Source: Gemmatimonadota bacterium
Lineage (GTDB): Bacteria > Gemmatimonadota > Gemmatimonadetes > Longimicrobiales > Gaopeijiaceae
Direction of reading: 5' to 3'
DNA: 61,734 nucleotides
Assembly (NCBI GenBank): GCA_021295835.1
Contig: JAGWBP010000011.1
Location: 2,051-63,784, forward strand
Shown: positions 36,744 to 46,342 of the stretch, piece by piece
How the letters are laid out: every line of letters starts with the position of its first letter
Numbering within the stretch: the first letter of the stretch is position 1
Program-made: the position numbers and the translations under genes
The notes under the pieces: model-generated
What the model was told of the DNA's origin: nothing
Database searches by the model: none
What the model saw: only the letters and a program-made list of their open reading frames with translations

Positions 36744-39700
36744 CTACCAGCCGGGGGCGAAGTGGAAGCCGCTGACCCAGCCGCCCGCATCGGGCCGATG
36801 CCACGGGTACGCGTAGTACCACTCCATCACCAGCACCCCAAGCAGGTTCGCCCGCAGCGAGAATCCGGTGCTGACCACGGGAACGCGGTCTGCCGTCTCG
36901 CGGTCGAAGATCAGCTTCGCCTCGTGGTCGCGGTCCCAAGCCACCCCCGCGTCCGCGAAGGCGGTAAGCTCTAGCGGCAGGTAGGGGAAGTTGATGAGCC
37001 CGAAGTCCTCGATTCCGGTGACCGGCAGGCGGATCTCCGCGTTGACCACCCCTACGCGGTGGCCAAATAGTCTGTCCAGCTCGGAGCAGTTGTTGAGCAC
37101 CGTGGCCGAGCACTCGTTGCTCAGGTCGAAGGAGTAGTAATCGTACCCCCTCACCAGGGTCTCGTAACCCAGGAAAAACGGGTTCACCCTGTCTCCGATC
37201 CCATCGAGGTCGCCGTAGCGCCCCAGATGCAGACCGCGCGCGGCGAGCGTCAGCGGACCTCCGCCGTTGAAGTAGCGGCGGTAGTCGAAGGTAAGGGTGT
37301 GGAAGTTCGCGGTCCCGACGGTTGTCCCGGCCTCGATTCGGAAGCGCGCGCCACGCACGGGGCTGGTGAACGCCATGTAGGAGTTGTCCCCGACGAATGC
37401 AAGCGATGTCGAGCCCATGTACAACGGGCCGTAGGTGTCGATCTCCTCGCGCCTGAAATCGAGTGTTTGCCCGAAGGAGTCCACTTCGTACAGCTCGACT
37501 TCGCGATGCCAGCCGTAGCGCGTGAAGCCCAGCCCGGCCTCCAGGCGTCGGGTCGCCGACAGGGGGAGCGCGACCATCCCTTCGACGCCGTCGGTCGTGA
37601 TCCGGTAGTTGTCAAATATGTACAGGCTGTTGCCGGACTCCGCCGTGCCGCGCCCCCACCTCCGATACAGCGTCGGCGAGTGCTGCACGCCGACGCCCCA
37701 GTTCCAGCGGCGCTCCTGGTTCAGGTAGAACGCCATCCCGCCGATGTCTCTGAGGGTGCCGTTCGCCAGGAGCTGCACGCCCAGGAACCTGTCGCCGAGC
37801 ATGTCGCTGAAGGTTGCGGAGGTGGCTCCAGAGGCGGATCCGCCGTATGGATCGACGCCCACTCCGATGGTTGGCTGGCCGATGTAGTCGAGCTCAAGCG
37901 AGGGATCGTACGGCTCGGCCTGGTCGGCCAGGTAGACGCTGTCTGCCACCAGCCCCATGTGCGGGTCCGTCAGGTACATCGCCACCCGGCTCTGAAGGGC
38001 CGGATCGCCCGGTGGTAGCAGCCTTCCCGGGTGGGGCGCGCCGTGGGCGACGAAGTCGACCGTGGTGGAGATACTGTCCGGATAGGCCGTGTTGATGACG
38101 TAGCCCCGCTCGTGGAAGACCGAGAAGGCAAGCAGATCGGCGCGCGGCGAGTACGAGAAGGCTGGCGAGTTAGGGGTGATCCCGGTGACTCCGGTGACCG
38201 ACCTAGTGATCCTGCGCAGATCGCCGTCGGAGAGGCCTAGGTGGTAGATGTCCGAGAAGCCGTCGGCGTCGGCGACGAAGTAGATTCCGTCGCCGGTGTG
38301 GTCGTAAACCGGATTGATGTGCTTCGCGCCGTCAAAGACGGAGAGCGGCGAGACCGCGAGCGTCTCCAGCTCCAGGAAGGAGAGGACGTAGTTGCCGAAG
38401 GAGAGCTTCTCGAAGCTGGTCTCTGGGCCTCGGTCCGAGACGAATACGAGGCGCTTTCCGTCCGGCGACCAGGAGGCCTGCAGGTCGGCGTGCTTGTCGT
38501 TGGTCAGCTGCTGGACGCTCCCGCTCTCCAGGTCGTAGAGGTACAGATCGGCGATCCCGCCCCGCAGGCCGCTGAAGGCGATACTGCGGCCATCGGGAGA
38601 CCAGGCGGGGTTCTGTATCGCTCCCACGCCCTCTACCTCGATGCGGTCCTCCATGCGGCCGCTCTGCACATCCAAGATCGCCAGGTGGTTGTCCCCGTCG
38701 GCGAAGACCACGAAGGCGAGCTTGCGGCTGTCGGGCGACCAGGAGCCGCTGCTGTCGATGTAGCGGATGCCATCGACGTAGGCCGTCTCGTTGCGCCGCA
38801 GCGAGCGCAGGATCCTGCCGGTGGTCACGTCGGCCAGGAAGAGGTCCATCGAGAAGACGTCCTTCTCCGACTGGAAGACGATGTAGCGGCCGTTGGGACT
38901 GAGCGAGGGGGCGACATTCACGCGCCCGGCGCCGCACTCCTCGCAGAGGAGCACGTCGCCCGTCTCGTACGGCTCGGTCTTTCCGGCCATAAGCGGCCGG
39001 TAGGCGTCCTCGATCGCCTCCCACCACTCGGCCGAGATGCTGTCGGAGGGCATGCCATAGACCTGCGCGATCGCCTGCTCCCATCCGCCGCCGAGCGCGT
39101 TGCGAAAGAAGTCCTGCACGGAGTCGTCGCCGTAGGTGCCGCCGATGTACGAGAGGAAGGCCTGCCCGAAGCGGTAGGCGAAGTACCTCGGGTTGCGGCT
39201 TATTTCCCTGAGCGACGGCTTGTCGTCGCGAAGGAGGTGGTCGCGGAGCCACATCGCGGTGTGGGGATGTTCGCGCCCCATCGACATGTACTCGGCCATC
39301 CCCTCGACGACCCAGAGCGGGAGGCGCACCAGATTCATGAAGTCGCCGGTCATCCGGTTCTGGGCGACGTTGAACTGGAAGGCGTGCACCAGCTCGTGCC
39401 CGAGGATCCGATCCGTCTCGCGGTACGACGAGGTGAGCGGCATGATCACCCGGTTCTTCAGAGACTCGGTGACCCCGCCCGTTCCCTGTCCGATCGCCCC
39501 GGAGAGGGTGTTCGTCTGCTGGAAGTCGGGGTGGTCCGCGTAGATGACGAGCGGCTTCCGGCCCTCGAACTCGTGCTGAAAGAAACGGGAGAAACGCTCG
39601 TACCACCGCTCGGCCATGCGCGCGATGTCCTCGATCGCCTCGGACTCCTCCTCGTAGAAGTAGATCGTCCAGTTCGGGGTGGCGAGCTCGAAGAAGTCCC

Positions 39701-39836
39701 GCGTCTCGTACTGCACCTTGTTGCGACCGAAGTACTGGGCGGAGGCCGTGCTGGGCAGGGCGAGGAGAAGCACGAGGAGGCCGAGGGCGAGCTCGCGCGA
39801 GCGGCCCGGCGGTGAAGCGGAGCGTCTTGCCGACAT
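36744..39836 (-). CDS. peptidase-MA-like / TolB-type propeller / outer-membrane barrel fusion protein
   Basis: The 1,030-residue secreted protein has a signal peptide (ending about STASAQ). Residues ~50-290 form a gluzincin peptidase-like domain with HELVHAFQ and WVVEGMAEY, which supply HExxH and a downstream Glu ligand. Residues ~310-600 contain TolB/PD40 propeller repeats (SWSPDSRKLAFV, AWSPDGRSIAFSG, SWSPDGKRLVFVSDRG). Residues ~680-1030 form a BamA/TamA-like 16-strand-type barrel, ending in the aromatic FHFAPGW. It would sit in the outer membrane with the first two domains inside the periplasm or at the surface. AAAGGA lies 8 bases before its ATG. It is convergent with the mla genes. Confidence 0.85.
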   Translation of the reverse strand: MSARRSASPPGRSRELALGLLVLLLALPSTASAQYFGRNKVQYETRDFFELATPNWTIYFYEEESEAIEDIARMAERWYERFSRFFQHEFEGRKPLVIYADHPDFQQTNTLSGAIGQGTGGVTESLKNRVIMPLTSSYRETDRILGHELVHAFQFNVAQNRMTGDFMNLVRLPLWVVEGMAEYMSMGREHPHTAMWLRDHLLRDDKPSLREISRNPRYFAYRFGQAFLSYIGGTYGDDSVQDFFRNALGGGWEQAIAQVYGMPSDSISAEWWEAIEDAYRPLMAGKTEPYETGDVLLCEECGAGRVNVAPSLSPNGRYIVFQSEKDVFSMDLFLADVTTGRILRSLRRNETAYVDGIRYIDSSGSWSPDSRKLAFVVFADGDNHLAILDVQSGRMEDRIEVEGVGAIQNPAWSPDGRSIAFSGLRGGIADLYLYDLESGSVQQLTNDKHADLQASWSPDGKRLVFVSDRGPETSFEKLSFGNYVLSFLELETLAVSPLSVFDGAKHINPVYDHTGDGIYFVADADGFSDIYHLGLSDGDLRRITRSVTGVTGITPNSPAFSYSPRADLLAFSVFHERGYVINTAYPDSISTTVDFVAHGAPHPGRLLPPGDPALQSRVAMYLTDPHMGLVADSVYLADQAEPYDPSLELDYIGQPTIGVGVDPYGGSASGATSATFSDMLGDRFLGVQLLANGTLRDIGGMAFYLNQERRWNWGVGVQHSPTLYRRWGRGTAESGNSLYIFDNYRITTDGVEGMVALPLSATRRLEAGLGFTRYGWHREVELYEVDSFGQTLDFRREEIDTYGPLYMGSTSLAFVGDNSYMAFTSPVRGARFRIEAGTTVGTANFHTLTFDYRRYFNGGGPLTLAARGLHLGRYGDLDGIGDRVNPFFLGYETLVRGYDYYSFDLSNECSATVLNNCSELDRLFGHRVGVVNAEIRLPVTGIEDFGLINFPYLPLELTAFADAGVAWDRDHEAKLIFDRETADRVPVVSTGFSLRANLLGVLVMEWYYAYPWHRPDAGGWVSGFHFAPGW

Positions 39837-40268
39837 GTGGCGTCCTTTCGTTCCGTGTCGCCTGGACTTGCTTGTTGGACCGATACCTCGACTACACCGT
39901 TAGCCCCCTGACGGGTCCACCCGGACTGCGCTGTCTGAACCGGCCCGCGCCAGCATCCCGTGGACAAACCGCCCACGGCGTCCGAGCGGCGCTGCATCCG
40001 CCGCGACGCAACCCCGCAATCTGGACAATACAGCATTACGACCCCCGGTACCAACTAGCCGAAGGGGGGGCGGGCGACCGTCGCGGCGCGAGGGACGGTC
40101 TCGGGGTCCCGACGCACCCGCAGCCACCGTTGAGCGCCGGTTGCCCCCCTGCGCGGAGGCGCTAGATTCCACCAGCCGGGCGGGTAGGGGGCACGCGGTC
40201 GGGCCACGCCGCGCGCGGCCATGAGGGTCCGCGCTTGCAGGGTTCCTACAACCGAGGACGCTGGTGCC
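39837..40268. other. 432-base divergent intergenic region
   Basis: This stretch separates the barrel fusion gene (-) from ridA (+). I see no coding signal. It contains the hairpin-bearing repeat copy e (39949-40040, - strand), and would have to hold both divergent promoters, none of which I can name with confidence. Confidence 0.5.
39949..40040 (-). repeat. dispersed repeat, copy e (GC body conserved, head diverged)
   Basis: On the - strand, 39999 to 39949 match 45396-45446 at about 44 of 51 positions by manual count. The shared part includes an inverted repeat CCGTGG/CCACGG with a 9-base loop. The AT-rich head beyond it (to about 40040) is only loosely similar to copies b and c. Confidence 0.7.
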
Positions 40269-40667
40269 ATGCCTGAAATCGCGGTTGTCCAGACCGATCG
40301 GGCGCCGGCGGCGATCGGACCCTACTCGCAGGCTGTGGTCGCAGGCGGGTGGATATTCTCCTCCGGGCAGATTCCCATCGACCCGGCCACCGGTGCGATC
40401 CCGGGTGGAAGCGTGGAGGAGCAGACCGAGCTGGTGCTCGGCAATCTGGCTGCGGTGCTGGAGGAGGCGGGCGGCGGGCTGGGCACGGTCGTGAGGACCA
40501 CCGTGTACCTGTCCGACATGATCTTCTTCGGCGAGATGAACGGCGTCTACGCCAGGCACTTCGGCGACCATCGGCCCGCCCGCTCCACGGTGGCCGTGGC
40601 AGCTCTGCCGAAAGGCGTGGACGTGGAGATCGACGCCACGGCGACGGTCGCCCCGGCGGTGCCTTGA
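40269..40667 (+). CDS. ridA: RidA family reactive-intermediate deaminase
   Basis: This 132-residue protein deaminates reactive enamine/imine intermediates made by PLP enzymes. It has IGPYSQAVVAGGWIFSSGQIPIDP, the substrate-binding Arg in GTVVRTTVYLSDM, and the C-terminal RSTVAVAALPKGVDVEIDATA. ATG 40269 gives the standard start. It precedes the SusC gene by 34 bases but is probably unrelated to it. Confidence 0.93.
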   Translation: MPEIAVVQTDRAPAAIGPYSQAVVAGGWIFSSGQIPIDPATGAIPGGSVEEQTELVLGNLAAVLEEAGGGLGTVVRTTVYLSDMIFFGEMNGVYARHFGDHRPARSTVAVAALPKGVDVEIDATATVAPAVP

Positions 40668-40701
40668 CAACAAGCGGAAGCGCGAGATTGGAGAGTTGCC
40701 G

Positions 40702-43700
40702 ATGAAGACCATTGGGATCGCATGTGTGATGGCCGTCGTCGCAGGGTCGGCGTTCGCGGCTGGCGCGAGCGCGCAGAACGGCGCCCTTGCGGGCCGGGTG
40801 ACGGAGCAGGGATCGGGACGCGTCCTCGAGGGCGTGACGGTATCGATCGCGGGGACCTCGTTCGGGTCGTTCACGAACGCCTCCGGCGGATTCCTGATCC
40901 TGTCGATGCCCCCCGGGGAGTACGGCGTGAGGGCCAGCCTGGTCGGATACCGCGCCGCCGAGGCGATTGCGGTGGTGCCCGCAGACGGCGCGGTGGAGCT
41001 CAACTTCGCGCTCAGTCCGACCGCCATTGCCCTAGACGAACTCGTCGTCACCGGAGCTGGAGTCGTCACCGAGAAGCGCAAGCTCGGCAACTCGGTCGCG
41101 ACGATCAACCCGGCCTCTCTCGAGAACGCCCCGGTGAGCGACTTCAGTCAGTTGATCGCCGGGCGTGAACCCGGAGTCGTTGCCTTGCCGTCGTCGGGCT
41201 ACACGGGCGAGGGCGCGCGCATCAGGGTCCGAGGCTCGGCGTCGCTCACCCAGCTCAACGAGCCGATCGTGTATGTGAACGGCATCCGGGTGGACCGCTC
41301 GGCCGTGACGACCTTCAATTTTCAGGGCAACCCGTCGCGGCTCGACGACATTCCGCCGGAGTCTATCGAGCGGATCGAGATCCTGAAGGGCGCGGCTGCC
41401 GCCACGCTCTACGGCACCGAGGCCTCGAACGGGGTCATCCAGATATTCACCAAGAAAGGCCAGATCGGGGCGCCGCGCTTCACCGCCCAGCTCGACCTGA
41501 CTGGTATCACCGTACCCACCAACCGGATCCTGCCCCTGGCCGACTTCGCCGCGCGGGGCTGCGCGCAGCCGGGGTGCACGGGCGCCTCCGACGGCGCGAC
41601 GCTCGCCGAGACGATCACGCGGATGACGGATCGCTGGGGACAGTCGGTACAGCCGTACGAACCGGTGGTCCGCGACCTGGTCCCGGATATGCTCTCTACG
41701 GGCGTCGGCAGGACGGCCTCCGCCTCGGTTTCGGGCGGCAGCGAGGTCTTCCAGTACTTCCTCTCCGGCAGGATCGCCTCCGAGGACGGCCCGTACGACG
41801 CGCCCCGCAACTTCGACCCGGTGGAGGGCCTGGAGCCGGAGCGCGACTACAACCGGCGCGCCTCGATTACCTCGAGCTTCACCGTGCTGCCGACGAACAA
41901 CCTGCGCGTCGGGGTGACGTCGCTCTTCTCAGACATGGCCCACCACACGCCCGACAACTCGAACAACGTGTACGGCGTCTTCTCGTCCGCGCTCATGATG
42001 CAGTTGCGGCTGGCCGACTCGATCAACCACTACGGCCAACCGGCCTTCGGGACGCTGCGCGAGAACATGTACCAGCGCAACTTCGTGAAGTCGCAGCACT
42101 TCACCGGCACGACCAGTATCGAGTACTCGCCCGGTCGGGAGTTGAACGTTGTGGGCACCTTCGGGGTGGACTTCACCTCGGACGACGCGGTGGACTATCG
42201 TCCCTACGGGTGGGCCGTGGACGGTTTCTCCGGCTCGACCCCCGACGGGAGCCGGGAGGTGGACGAGAAACGCAGCCGAGAGCTCACCGCCGACATCAAG
42301 GGCTCGTACGTAATCCGCGGCGTCGACATGGAGCACACGCTCCTCGTCGGAACACAGGGTTTCGTCCGCCAAGCCCAGCGGGTCGGTGGGGGCGGCCAGG
42401 ACTTTCCGGGCCCTGGGCTCGAGACGCTCTCGGCGCTTGGCTCGGAGAGCTCCTACGAGACATGGGTCAGGGTGGCGCAGGTCGGGTGGTACCTGCAGGA
42501 GCAGGTGTCGTGGCGCGACTGGGCCTTCGCGACCGTGGGAGGGCGCTGGGACGCCAACTCGGCCTTCGGCTCCGAGTTCAGCACGGCCTTCTACCCCAAG
42601 GTCTCGCTTTCGGTCGAGCCGCTCAGGGCCCAGGGCATCTCGTCGGAGACGCTCTCGACCTTCCGCCTGCGGGCGGCGGTCGGGCAGTCGGGGCTACAAC
42701 CGGGTGCCTTCGACCAATTCACGACCTTCTCCTCGCAGGGCTCGGAGGCGGGACCGGGGGTTGCGCCCGACAATCTGGGCAACGACGAGCTCAGGCCCGA
42801 GGTCTCGACCGAGTTCGAGATCGGCACCGAGATGGGCCTCTGGAACGACCGCTGGTCGCTGGAGGCCACCTACTGGAACCGGAGCGGCACAGATGTGCTC
42901 GTCGACCGGCAGTTCCCCGTCAGCGGCGGGTTCATCCAGACCCAGCTCGACAACATCGGCGCGATGAAGGGCAACGGTCTCGAGCTGAGCCTGCGCGGAT
43001 CGTTCGTGCAGCGCCCTGGGCTCTCGGTGACGGCCTTCGCCAACACCGCCTACGAGAGCCAGGAAATCACGGATCTGGGCGGAGCACCGCCGCTCAAGAC
43101 TGGGGGCAGCTACCCCCGCTACCGGAACTACCTCGTCGAGGGCTACACGCCCGGCGCCTTCTTCGGCGCCACTCTGGCCGATGAGCCGATCCCGCTCAAC
43201 ATCCTTCCGCCGACGGCCGCGGGGGCCTGTGTGGCGCCGACGCGCGCCGAGGCGCTCGAGTACTTCGGCCAGCCGCGCGACCCCAACGAGTTCAAGCCGA
43301 TGGGGGTGGGCAACAGCGACTTCGGAGAGCCTAACGGGGAGCTGGCCTCGCACAACTGCGGGGAGGGTTTGCTGCTGAGCTACCTGGGCAAGCCGACTCC
43401 AGATTTCTCGGGTTCCTTCGGTTTCACCGTGGCCTTCGCCGACAACTTCGAAGTCAGCTCGCTGATGGAGTACAAGCTGGGCCACCAAGTGCACGACCTG
43501 TCGGGGATGTTCCGGCGGGCCAACTCCTTCATCGGGCGGAACACGCCGCGCTCGGCCGAGCTCTACGCGACGATGCTCAACCCGGCCTCGAGTGCGGAGC
43601 AGCGGCTCGACGCGGCGATCGCGTGGGCCCAGGAGATCGAGGGTCTGCTCCCGATGAGCGGAATGAACGGAATCTACGACGCCGACTGGATTCAGTGGCG

Positions 43701-43950
43701 GGAGCTGTCGCTGGTCTACAGGGTTCCCGCCGAGCTCCTCGAGAGGTGGGTGTTCTCGACGGCGACCGTGAGCCTGGGGGCGCGCAATCTGCGACTCTTC
43801 ATGCTCGGCGACTACACCGGGATGGACCCCGAGGGCAATGTTGTGGGTCGGTGCAACGATGGACTGGACTGCAACTTCCTAGACGCGACCGAGGGGTGGG
43901 GTATCCCCGTTCCGAGGCGTGTCGTCCTGTCCAGCCGGGTCACCTTCTAG
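40702..43950 (+). CDS. SusC/RagA family TonB-dependent outer-membrane receptor
   Basis: The ~1,082-residue receptor has a signal peptide, a carboxypeptidase-regulatory-like domain (GRVTEQGSGRVLEGVTVSI), a TonB-box/plug region (ALDELVVTGAGV, then VYVNGIRVDR and ERIEILKGAAAATLYGTEASNGVIQI) and a 22-strand-type barrel to the C-terminal aromatic F. It would import glycans or peptides, but the substrate cannot be told. ATG 40702 is chosen because GGAGAG lies 6 bases upstream. SusD follows 26 bases downstream. Confidence 0.94.
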   Translation: MKTIGIACVMAVVAGSAFAAGASAQNGALAGRVTEQGSGRVLEGVTVSIAGTSFGSFTNASGGFLILSMPPGEYGVRASLVGYRAAEAIAVVPADGAVELNFALSPTAIALDELVVTGAGVVTEKRKLGNSVATINPASLENAPVSDFSQLIAGREPGVVALPSSGYTGEGARIRVRGSASLTQLNEPIVYVNGIRVDRSAVTTFNFQGNPSRLDDIPPESIERIEILKGAAAATLYGTEASNGVIQIFTKKGQIGAPRFTAQLDLTGITVPTNRILPLADFAARGCAQPGCTGASDGATLAETITRMTDRWGQSVQPYEPVVRDLVPDMLSTGVGRTASASVSGGSEVFQYFLSGRIASEDGPYDAPRNFDPVEGLEPERDYNRRASITSSFTVLPTNNLRVGVTSLFSDMAHHTPDNSNNVYGVFSSALMMQLRLADSINHYGQPAFGTLRENMYQRNFVKSQHFTGTTSIEYSPGRELNVVGTFGVDFTSDDAVDYRPYGWAVDGFSGSTPDGSREVDEKRSRELTADIKGSYVIRGVDMEHTLLVGTQGFVRQAQRVGGGGQDFPGPGLETLSALGSESSYETWVRVAQVGWYLQEQVSWRDWAFATVGGRWDANSAFGSEFSTAFYPKVSLSVEPLRAQGISSETLSTFRLRAAVGQSGLQPGAFDQFTTFSSQGSEAGPGVAPDNLGNDELRPEVSTEFEIGTEMGLWNDRWSLEATYWNRSGTDVLVDRQFPVSGGFIQTQLDNIGAMKGNGLELSLRGSFVQRPGLSVTAFANTAYESQEITDLGGAPPLKTGGSYPRYRNYLVEGYTPGAFFGATLADEPIPLNILPPTAAGACVAPTRAEALEYFGQPRDPNEFKPMGVGNSDFGEPNGELASHNCGEGLLLSYLGKPTPDFSGSFGFTVAFADNFEVSSLMEYKLGHQVHDLSGMFRRANSFIGRNTPRSAELYATMLNPASSAEQRLDAAIAWAQEIEGLLPMSGMNGIYDADWIQWRELSLVYRVPAELLERWVFSTATVSLGARNLRLFMLGDYTGMDPEGNVVGRCNDGLDCNFLDATEGWGIPVPRRVVLSSRVTF

Positions 43951-43976
43951 ATAACGAACCGACGGGAGGAGAACAT

Positions 43977-45317
43977 ATGAGTATCGGGATAGCGGGCAAC
44001 GTCGCGGCTCGGGTCGGTGCGCTGGCCTCGGCGGTGGCGGTCGCGGGCTGCGGGCTGCTCGACGTCGGCAACCCCAACGACCTTGAAGAGGAGGCGATCA
44101 GGGCCGAGGCTCTCGCGGCCGCGGTCGTCAACGGGACTCTGGCGCTCGTGTCCTCGTCGGTGTCGCAGTCGTGGCAGCCGTATCTGGTCGCGTCGGACGA
44201 GCTCCACTGGGTTGGCTCCAGGAACGGGTGGCAGTCGCTTGACCAGGGGTTCGTCGACGACCCCCTGAACGAGTTCATAGACGGCGCATTCCCCGCGATG
44301 GGACAGGCCCGCTGGATGAGCGATCTGGCGCTGGAGATCCTCGACGCACATGTGAGCACGCACCCGGACTCCGACCAGCTCAAGTACCAGCTTGCGCGTG
44401 CCAACCTCTACTCGGGAATCATCTACATGGTGATCGGCGAGGTGCAGGAGGACTTCGCCTTCTCCGACCGCTCCGAGGGAGCCGAGCCGGTTGGGGCTAG
44501 CAGGATGTACACCGTTCTGGACGACGCCGTCGTTCGCCTCAACGCGGCGGTGTCGGGATTCGCGGCGGCTGGCGACGACGCCATGGCTGCGAGCGCGATG
44601 GCGGTGCGCGCCAGGGCGCATCACTCCCGGGCCGTTTGGGACGCGCTCAACCCTTCCGCGTCGGGCGACGGGCTAGTGAATTCGGCGCAGGCGGGTGCCG
44701 ACGCCCAGGCGGTGGTCGATGCCGTCGCGGGCGCCGACTGGGTCTTCAACCTGACCTATTCCGCCTCGAGCCTCTCGAACTCCATGGCCGCGTGGATCAA
44801 CGACCGCAAGGAGAACCAGGTCGACACGTCGATCGTGACGGTCAGCGCGGCCAACGACATCGACGGCATCGCCCTCATGGACCCGATCGACGATGTGGCC
44901 GACCCCTCGGTGGTCAAGTGGCTGAACCAGTGGAAGGGAGGAAGCTACCTGGACCGGGGAGGGATCTACCCACCGCTGACCATAGCCTCGACCCGGATGA
45001 TGCACGTCATTATGGCCGAGAGCGCGCTGGCATCGGACGACGCCGAGGACTTCGCGCGACACATTAACGACATCCGGTCGATGGACGACCTGACCGACTA
45101 CGACGGACAGATTCCGAGCCTCGAGATGCTCCAGCACATGCGCCGCGTGACCGTCCTCTTGCAGGGCCTGCGCCTCGGGGACATGTACCGCTGGGGTATC
45201 GAGGGGATGCTCTGGCAGGATGTCTCCGACGCCGTCAGGTGTCCGGGCGTGATGATGCCGGTGCCGAACATCGAGAGAACGGCGAATCCGCAGAATTGGG
45301 AGGCGGGCTGCGGCTAG
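43977..45317 (+). CDS. SusD/RagB family nutrient-binding lipoprotein
   Basis: This 446-residue lipoprotein (lipobox AVAVAGC) caps the SusC barrel and binds the nutrient. It has a TPR-rich helical body (LKYQLARANLYSGIIYMVIGE) and the C-terminal RRVTVLLQGLRLGDMYRWGI typical of the family. A strong GGGAGGAG ribosome site precedes ATG 43977. It forms a pair with the SusC-like gene. Confidence 0.92.
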   Translation: MSIGIAGNVAARVGALASAVAVAGCGLLDVGNPNDLEEEAIRAEALAAAVVNGTLALVSSSVSQSWQPYLVASDELHWVGSRNGWQSLDQGFVDDPLNEFIDGAFPAMGQARWMSDLALEILDAHVSTHPDSDQLKYQLARANLYSGIIYMVIGEVQEDFAFSDRSEGAEPVGASRMYTVLDDAVVRLNAAVSGFAAAGDDAMAASAMAVRARAHHSRAVWDALNPSASGDGLVNSAQAGADAQAVVDAVAGADWVFNLTYSASSLSNSMAAWINDRKENQVDTSIVTVSAANDIDGIALMDPIDDVADPSVVKWLNQWKGGSYLDRGGIYPPLTIASTRMMHVIMAESALASDDAEDFARHINDIRSMDDLTDYDGQIPSLEMLQHMRRVTVLLQGLRLGDMYRWGIEGMLWQDVSDAVRCPGVMMPVPNIERTANPQNWEAGCG

Positions 45318-45344
45318 CATGGGGCGCACGGCGCGGCGGACCAC

Positions 45345-45446
45345 ATTGTAAAGCAACGATTACAGTATGGACAGGCGAGCGAAGAGGTCCAGCGGGGATG
45401 CAGCGCCGGTCGAATGCCGTGGGAGGCTTGTCCACGGGCTGCTAGC
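45345..45446 (+). repeat. dispersed repeat, full-length copy c
   Basis: An AT-rich head (45341-45370, ATTGTAAAGCAA then ATTACAGTA) runs into a GC-rich body with the inverted repeat CCGTGG (45417-45422) and CCACGG (45432-45437), itself enclosed by GCAGC/GCTGC. It is about 84% identical to copy b over 85 bases by manual count, and its body matches copy e. The next gene's start codon lies inside it. Confidence 0.85.
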
Positions 45447-45849
45447 GGCGCTCGTCGTGGCTGCGGCGTGTGCGATCTTCGAGGACTGGACCCCGGAAGA
45501 GATCTCCTTCGAGATGGCCGGCTCGGAGGGAATGGGTGCCCGGGTGGTGTACTCGACCGAGTTTTCGGCCGGAGTGGATGTCGGCGGCGTCACGAGTGTG
45601 CTGGTCTACGCCTCGGACACGGTCGACCACACGCTGCCGATCGACACCTCGATGAGCATCGCCCGCAATCAGCAGGGGCTCGGGCTCGGCGAGCCAGCGG
45701 GGGGCGAGACGCTGGAGGTCGACGTATCCGTGTCCGTTGACGACCGCTCGCTGGTAGTTGAGTCGGGGTCGATACTCCCGGGGACGCCGTGGCGCTACCT
45801 GTACGTCTTCAATCAGAAGATCACGCGGGACGTGGAAGTGCGCTTCTGA
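45367..45849 (+). CDS. putative lipoprotein of unknown function
   Basis: The 160-residue product has a lipobox-like segment LLAALVVAAAC, and a mature domain of alternating beta strands (ARVVYSTEFSAGVDVGGVTSVLVYAS). No family is recognised. Its first ~25 codons, including ATG 45367, lie in the dispersed repeat and no ribosome site is seen, so the true start may be later. It sits between the SusD gene and another small lipoprotein gene. Confidence 0.6.
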   Translation: MDRRAKRSSGDAAPVECRGRLVHGLLAALVVAAACAIFEDWTPEEISFEMAGSEGMGARVVYSTEFSAGVDVGGVTSVLVYASDTVDHTLPIDTSMSIARNQQGLGLGEPAGGETLEVDVSVSVDDRSLVVESGSILPGTPWRYLYVFNQKITRDVEVRF

Positions 45850-45851
45850 CG

Positions 45852-46337
45852 ATGCCGCGCCAATCTCCCGCCGCGCTGGCGAAGCAGGCCTCCACGCTGC
45901 CTTATGTGCTGGTGCTGGCAGGGTGCTACCAGTACGTCCCCGTCGAGATGCCCGCGCCCGGATCGGTGGCGCGGGTGCAGGTGCCGGTCGTGTCGGCGCT
46001 CTCCGACCCCACCGCGCCCCCTCCCACCGTGTCGGTCGAGGGGGTCGTCCTCGAATCGGGCGATACAATCGTGCTTGAGGTCCTCGAGCGGCGCCGGGTG
46101 GGGGCGCTTCGCGAGCTGGTCCGGGAGAACACCTACCGGGTGGCGCTGGGTGATTTGACGGCGATCGAGGTGCGGGAGCGAGCGCCAGCGAGGAGCGCAG
46201 CGCTGGGATCGGTGATCGTCGCGGGCGCAGTGTATCTTGCGGTCTCGGCGCTTGGGGGCAGATCGGGGAGCGGTGGGGAAAAGCCCGGCGGCAACGGGGG
46301 GCGGGCCGCTCAGCCACCGCCGGGCCCGGAAGAGTAG
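45852..46337 (+). CDS. putative lipoprotein of unknown function
   Basis: Starting at ATG 45852 gives 161 residues with lipobox YVLVLAGC. A beta-rich region (VSVEGVVLESGDTIVLEVLERRR) is followed by one hydrophobic segment (GSVIVAGAVYLAVSALGG) and a Gly/Pro-rich tail. No family is recognised. It begins 2 bases after the previous stop, so both are probably co-transcribed. Confidence 0.65.
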   Translation: MPRQSPAALAKQASTLPYVLVLAGCYQYVPVEMPAPGSVARVQVPVVSALSDPTAPPPTVSVEGVVLESGDTIVLEVLERRRVGALRELVRENTYRVALGDLTAIEVRERAPARSAALGSVIVAGAVYLAVSALGGRSGSGGEKPGGNGGRAAQPPPGPEE

Positions 46338-46342
46338 ATCCG

